A stretch of 64,000 nucleotides of DNA from Butyricicoccus porcorum (GTDB lineage: Bacteria > Bacillota > Clostridia > Oscillospirales > Butyricicoccaceae), in assembly GCF_002157465.1 (NCBI RefSeq), contig NZ_NHOC01000002.1:359546-423545 (forward strand), given 5' to 3'. This document shows positions 62,486 through 64,000 of the stretch, piece after piece. The notes beneath the pieces are model-generated. The model saw nothing but the letters and a program-made list of their open reading frames with translations, made no database searches and was not told the origin of the DNA. How positions within the stretch are numbered: the stretch's first letter is position 1; the number at the start of each line of letters is the position of its first letter. The position numbers and the translations under genes were made by a program.

Positions 62486-62531
62486 CATCCTGCATGCTAT
62501 ATTCGTATAGTGTGCAGGATGTTCTTTAATT
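62486..62531 (+). terminator. Terminator after the surface-protein gene
   Basis: A 16-bp stem, CATCCTGCATGCTATA / TATAGTGTGCAGGATG, capped by a TTCG loop, then TTCTTTAATTT. Confidence 0.85.
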
Positions 62532-62543
62532 TATCAAAATATA

Positions 62544-62572
62544 TTGCAATGCTGTCGATAGAATGGTATAAT
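62544..62572 (+). promoter_or_regulatory. Promoter of the lipoprotein gene
   Basis: TTGCAA (62544-62549), 17 bp, TATAAT (62567-62572). A small 5' hairpin (CACAGAAA/TTTCTGTG, 62,597-62,624) lies in the leader. Confidence 0.7.
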
Positions 62573-62677
62573 AAAGACGATTTAAATTGTATGAATCACA
62601 GAAAGACATAGCTGTTTTTCTGTGGGAGAAGAGGTTGGATTTATGCTATATTGCTATAAATCTAGGAGGATTGCATT

Positions 62678-63184
62678 ATGAAACGTAAAATTCAGGTGAT
62701 GATCTTGGCTGCATGCATGGTGCTGGCCGCTGGCTGCGGCTCGAAAGATTTATCAGACTCCGTAAACGATGCCGCCACTGCCGATAATGGCTCTGCTGTG
62801 ATTGCCAGTGAGCCCGCTGCGGGAACGCCGTCGTTAAATGTCGAAAATGACACCTTTACCTTTGAACAACTGGCACGCCAGGCTGGGGCAAAGGAAACAG
62901 ATGTATTGGCGATGCTCGGTGCCAATGAAAAAAGCGATTCGTATTCCACGACCCTGTTCGGTGAGAGCGTAACGGTTGTTCTGACCAGTGAAGGTGATAC
63001 TGTAAGCGCGATCAAATTGACTTTCGTAGGGACAAATGCTGACTCACTCATCAATGCCATTGCTGAAGAACTGGGTCAGGATGGCGAAAACACAGATGAC
63101 ATCACAACATGGACGTATCAGAACAACACCGTTACGTTGACCAAGGATAATCAGAACTGTGTTGTCAATATTACAAAGGCATAA
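62678..63184 (+). CDS. Putative lipoprotein, 168 aa
   Basis: Lipobox signal peptide (VMILAACMVLAAGCGS, lipidated Cys about residue 20), an Ala/Asp-rich linker and a C-terminal domain about 50-168 (FEQLARQAGAKETDVLAMLGANEKSD...) resembling small DUF-type periplasmic folds. Function unknown. AGGAGG precedes the ATG. Probably processed by LspA (9.2 kb). Confidence 0.82.
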   Translation: MKRKIQVMILAACMVLAAGCGSKDLSDSVNDAATADNGSAVIASEPAAGTPSLNVENDTFTFEQLARQAGAKETDVLAMLGANEKSDSYSTTLFGESVTVVLTSEGDTVSAIKLTFVGTNADSLINAIAEELGQDGENTDDITTWTYQNNTVTLTKDNQNCVVNITKA

Positions 63185-63248
63185 GCGAGATCCCTGTAAT
63201 AGGATAACATAAGAAGCGAGTATCCCTTATCAGCGAGAACAGAAAATA

Positions 63249-63299
63249 AAAAGCCGATCGAAGCAGTATGATTGCATAACTGCTCCGACCGGCTTTTTT
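63249..63299 (+). terminator. Terminator after the lipoprotein gene
   Basis: AAAAGCCG...CGGCTTTT stem with an inner AAGCAGT/ACTGCT helix, followed by TTTTTT. The 63,300-63,459 gap holds no ORF I can name. Confidence 0.75.
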
Positions 63300-63459
63300 G
63301 TGTTGATAGCAAAAGAACGCCTGATAACGGGATGTCCGGTCAGTGTTGACTTTGATTTATGCCAGCGCTCTTTGTTAACAGTTTTGAAATTTATTACAGT
63401 GGACAACTCGTTCAGTACGATTATTATTACAGTATATTTTGTTTGAAAGGAATGGTCAT

Positions 63460-63666
63460 ATGATTTCTACCATTTTCTATGATTATCTGCATGATAATAT
63501 AGTTCGATTCGACCTTTGTGGTCTTTCATCAGATCCAAAGCCTTTTCCGAATTTCGGGAAGAGAATGATTGCAAACGGAAGTTCGTTTATCGAAATGGAT
63601 ACCGGTTCGCTATATTTTTTTGATGAGGATGGACAAAACTGGTTAGAGTTTGGAGTGAATACATGA
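63460..63666 (+). CDS. Phage-tail-associated small protein, 68 aa
   Basis: MISTIFYDYLHDNIVRFDL...IANGSSFIEMDTGSLYFFDEDGQNWLEF resembles short proteins encoded before tail-fibre/BppU-like genes in gut Firmicute phages and tail-like loci. ATG at 63460 with GAAAGG upstream. Overlaps the next start (ATGA). Confidence 0.6.
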   Translation: MISTIFYDYLHDNIVRFDLCGLSSDPKPFPNFGKRMIANGSSFIEMDTGSLYFFDEDGQNWLEFGVNT

Positions 63667-64000
63667 TGGTTGATATCATTGCGCGTGGGATGGCGGCAAA
63701 GGCGCTTCAAATCGGTGCCCCAACGGACGAACAAATTACGGACTCGCTTTCCGTGTTGGCGGAAAATGGAAAGATTACCACAGGTGCGACTGCCGCACAG
63801 GCAGAGCAGATCGAGAAGAACACACAGGACATCCGTTTATTTACAGAAGAACTTGAAAACAATATCAATTCACTCTCTCTGTGGGAAAGCGGACAGATCA
63901 ATTCGGATGGAACGAACAATACAAACAACACCCGAATCCGCACGATCAGCTACATACCCGATAATGTCATTCGCGTCAAAGCGGACGATCAGGCAAATGT
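63663..64000 (+). CDS. Putative phage tail/receptor-binding protein, 5' part (cut by window end)
   Basis: Open frame from ATG 63663 to the window end (112 codons): an N-terminal helical part (ARGMAAKALQIGAPTDEQITDSLSVLAENG, coiled-coil-like IEKNTQDIRLFTEEL) and a Ser/Asn/Thr-rich start of a beta region (LWESGQINSDGTNNTNNTRIRTISYIPDNVIRV), typical of phage tail or tail-lysis-like carbohydrate-binding modules. The remaining part lies outside the window. Confidence 0.6.
   Translation, partial: MMVDIIARGMAAKALQIGAPTDEQITDSLSVLAENGKITTGATAAQAEQIEKNTQDIRLFTEELENNINSLSLWESGQINSDGTNNTNNTRIRTISYIPDNVIRVKADDQAN

Noticed and set aside
57530-62488. 1652-codon antisense frame opposite the surface protein
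   Set aside because: Arises from the low-complexity codon pattern (Ile/Ala/Cys-rich product, no family); the sense frame has a signal peptide and known domains.
1-64000. CRISPR arrays, IS elements, tRNA genes
   Set aside because: None seen on either strand; the only dispersed repeats are the pair at 24.0 and 39.1 kb and the Ig-repeat array.

Overview
The window is a compact chromosomal segment of a spore-forming, anaerobic Gram-positive bacterium of the Clostridia. The evidence is an almost complete spoIIIA operon, a ytaF-like gene, a SepF/YggT/DivIVA division cluster, an electron-bifurcating NfnAB pair and the tig-clpP-clpX-lon order. Base composition is moderately GC-rich. An Oscillospirales genus close to Butyricicoccus or Agathobaculum is my best guess, but that is inference. 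No rRNA, tRNA, CRISPR array or transposase was seen; the one RNA gene recognised is rnpB.

Layout. 1-11.4 kb: the 3' part of mutL, then miaA, hfq, a HlyD-like protein, yggS, sepF, yggT, divIVA, ileS, lspA, an rluD-like gene and a HAD phosphatase, all on + and often overlapping. 11.5-16.7 kb: a small unknown gene, then a minus-strand operon of a circularly permuted ATP-grasp protein, an alpha-E protein, a transglutaminase and two tandem AstE/AspA-like hydrolases, the second of which has lost its metal ligands. asnB diverges from this operon at 17 kb, followed by a NUDIX gene and rnpB with a perfect consensus promoter. 20-25.5 kb: murD, an ABC-F ATPase, ytaF-like (-) and a GH13 amylase (-). 25.7-31.9 kb: rplS, lepB, rbgA, rnhB, yraN, a dipeptidase, thrC and a phosphoesterase. 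32-39 kb: tig, clpP, clpX, a DUF3846-like gene, lon and engB. 39.3-44.3 kb: lysA, pyrB (with a fused PyrI-type zinc domain) and nfnB/nfnA (-). 44.5-49.8 kb: spoIIIAA-AH and an Asp23 gene. 50-52.6 kb: a Tet(M)-like GTPase fused to a Rae1/YacP NYN nuclease. 52.8-57 kb: a peptide-uptake operon (OPT transporter, PqqD-like, small membrane/wHTH protein, PepD). 57.4-62.4 kb: a 1661-residue secreted transglutaminase/Ig-repeat protein. 62.6-64 kb: a lipoprotein and two phage-tail-like genes, the last cut by the window end.

How the genes work together. Most are housekeeping: RNA modification and decay, septation, protein export, protein quality control, and amino-acid and pyrimidine synthesis. The unusual parts are the translation-GTPase/ribosome-dependent RNase fusion at 50 kb, the ATP-grasp/alpha-E/transglutaminase/AstE operon with divergent asnB, which looks like a peptide or amide-metabolite pathway, the PyrB-zinc fusion, and a roughly 161-bp dispersed repeat present twice (23,996 and 39,081) in the same orientation relative to the flanking genes.
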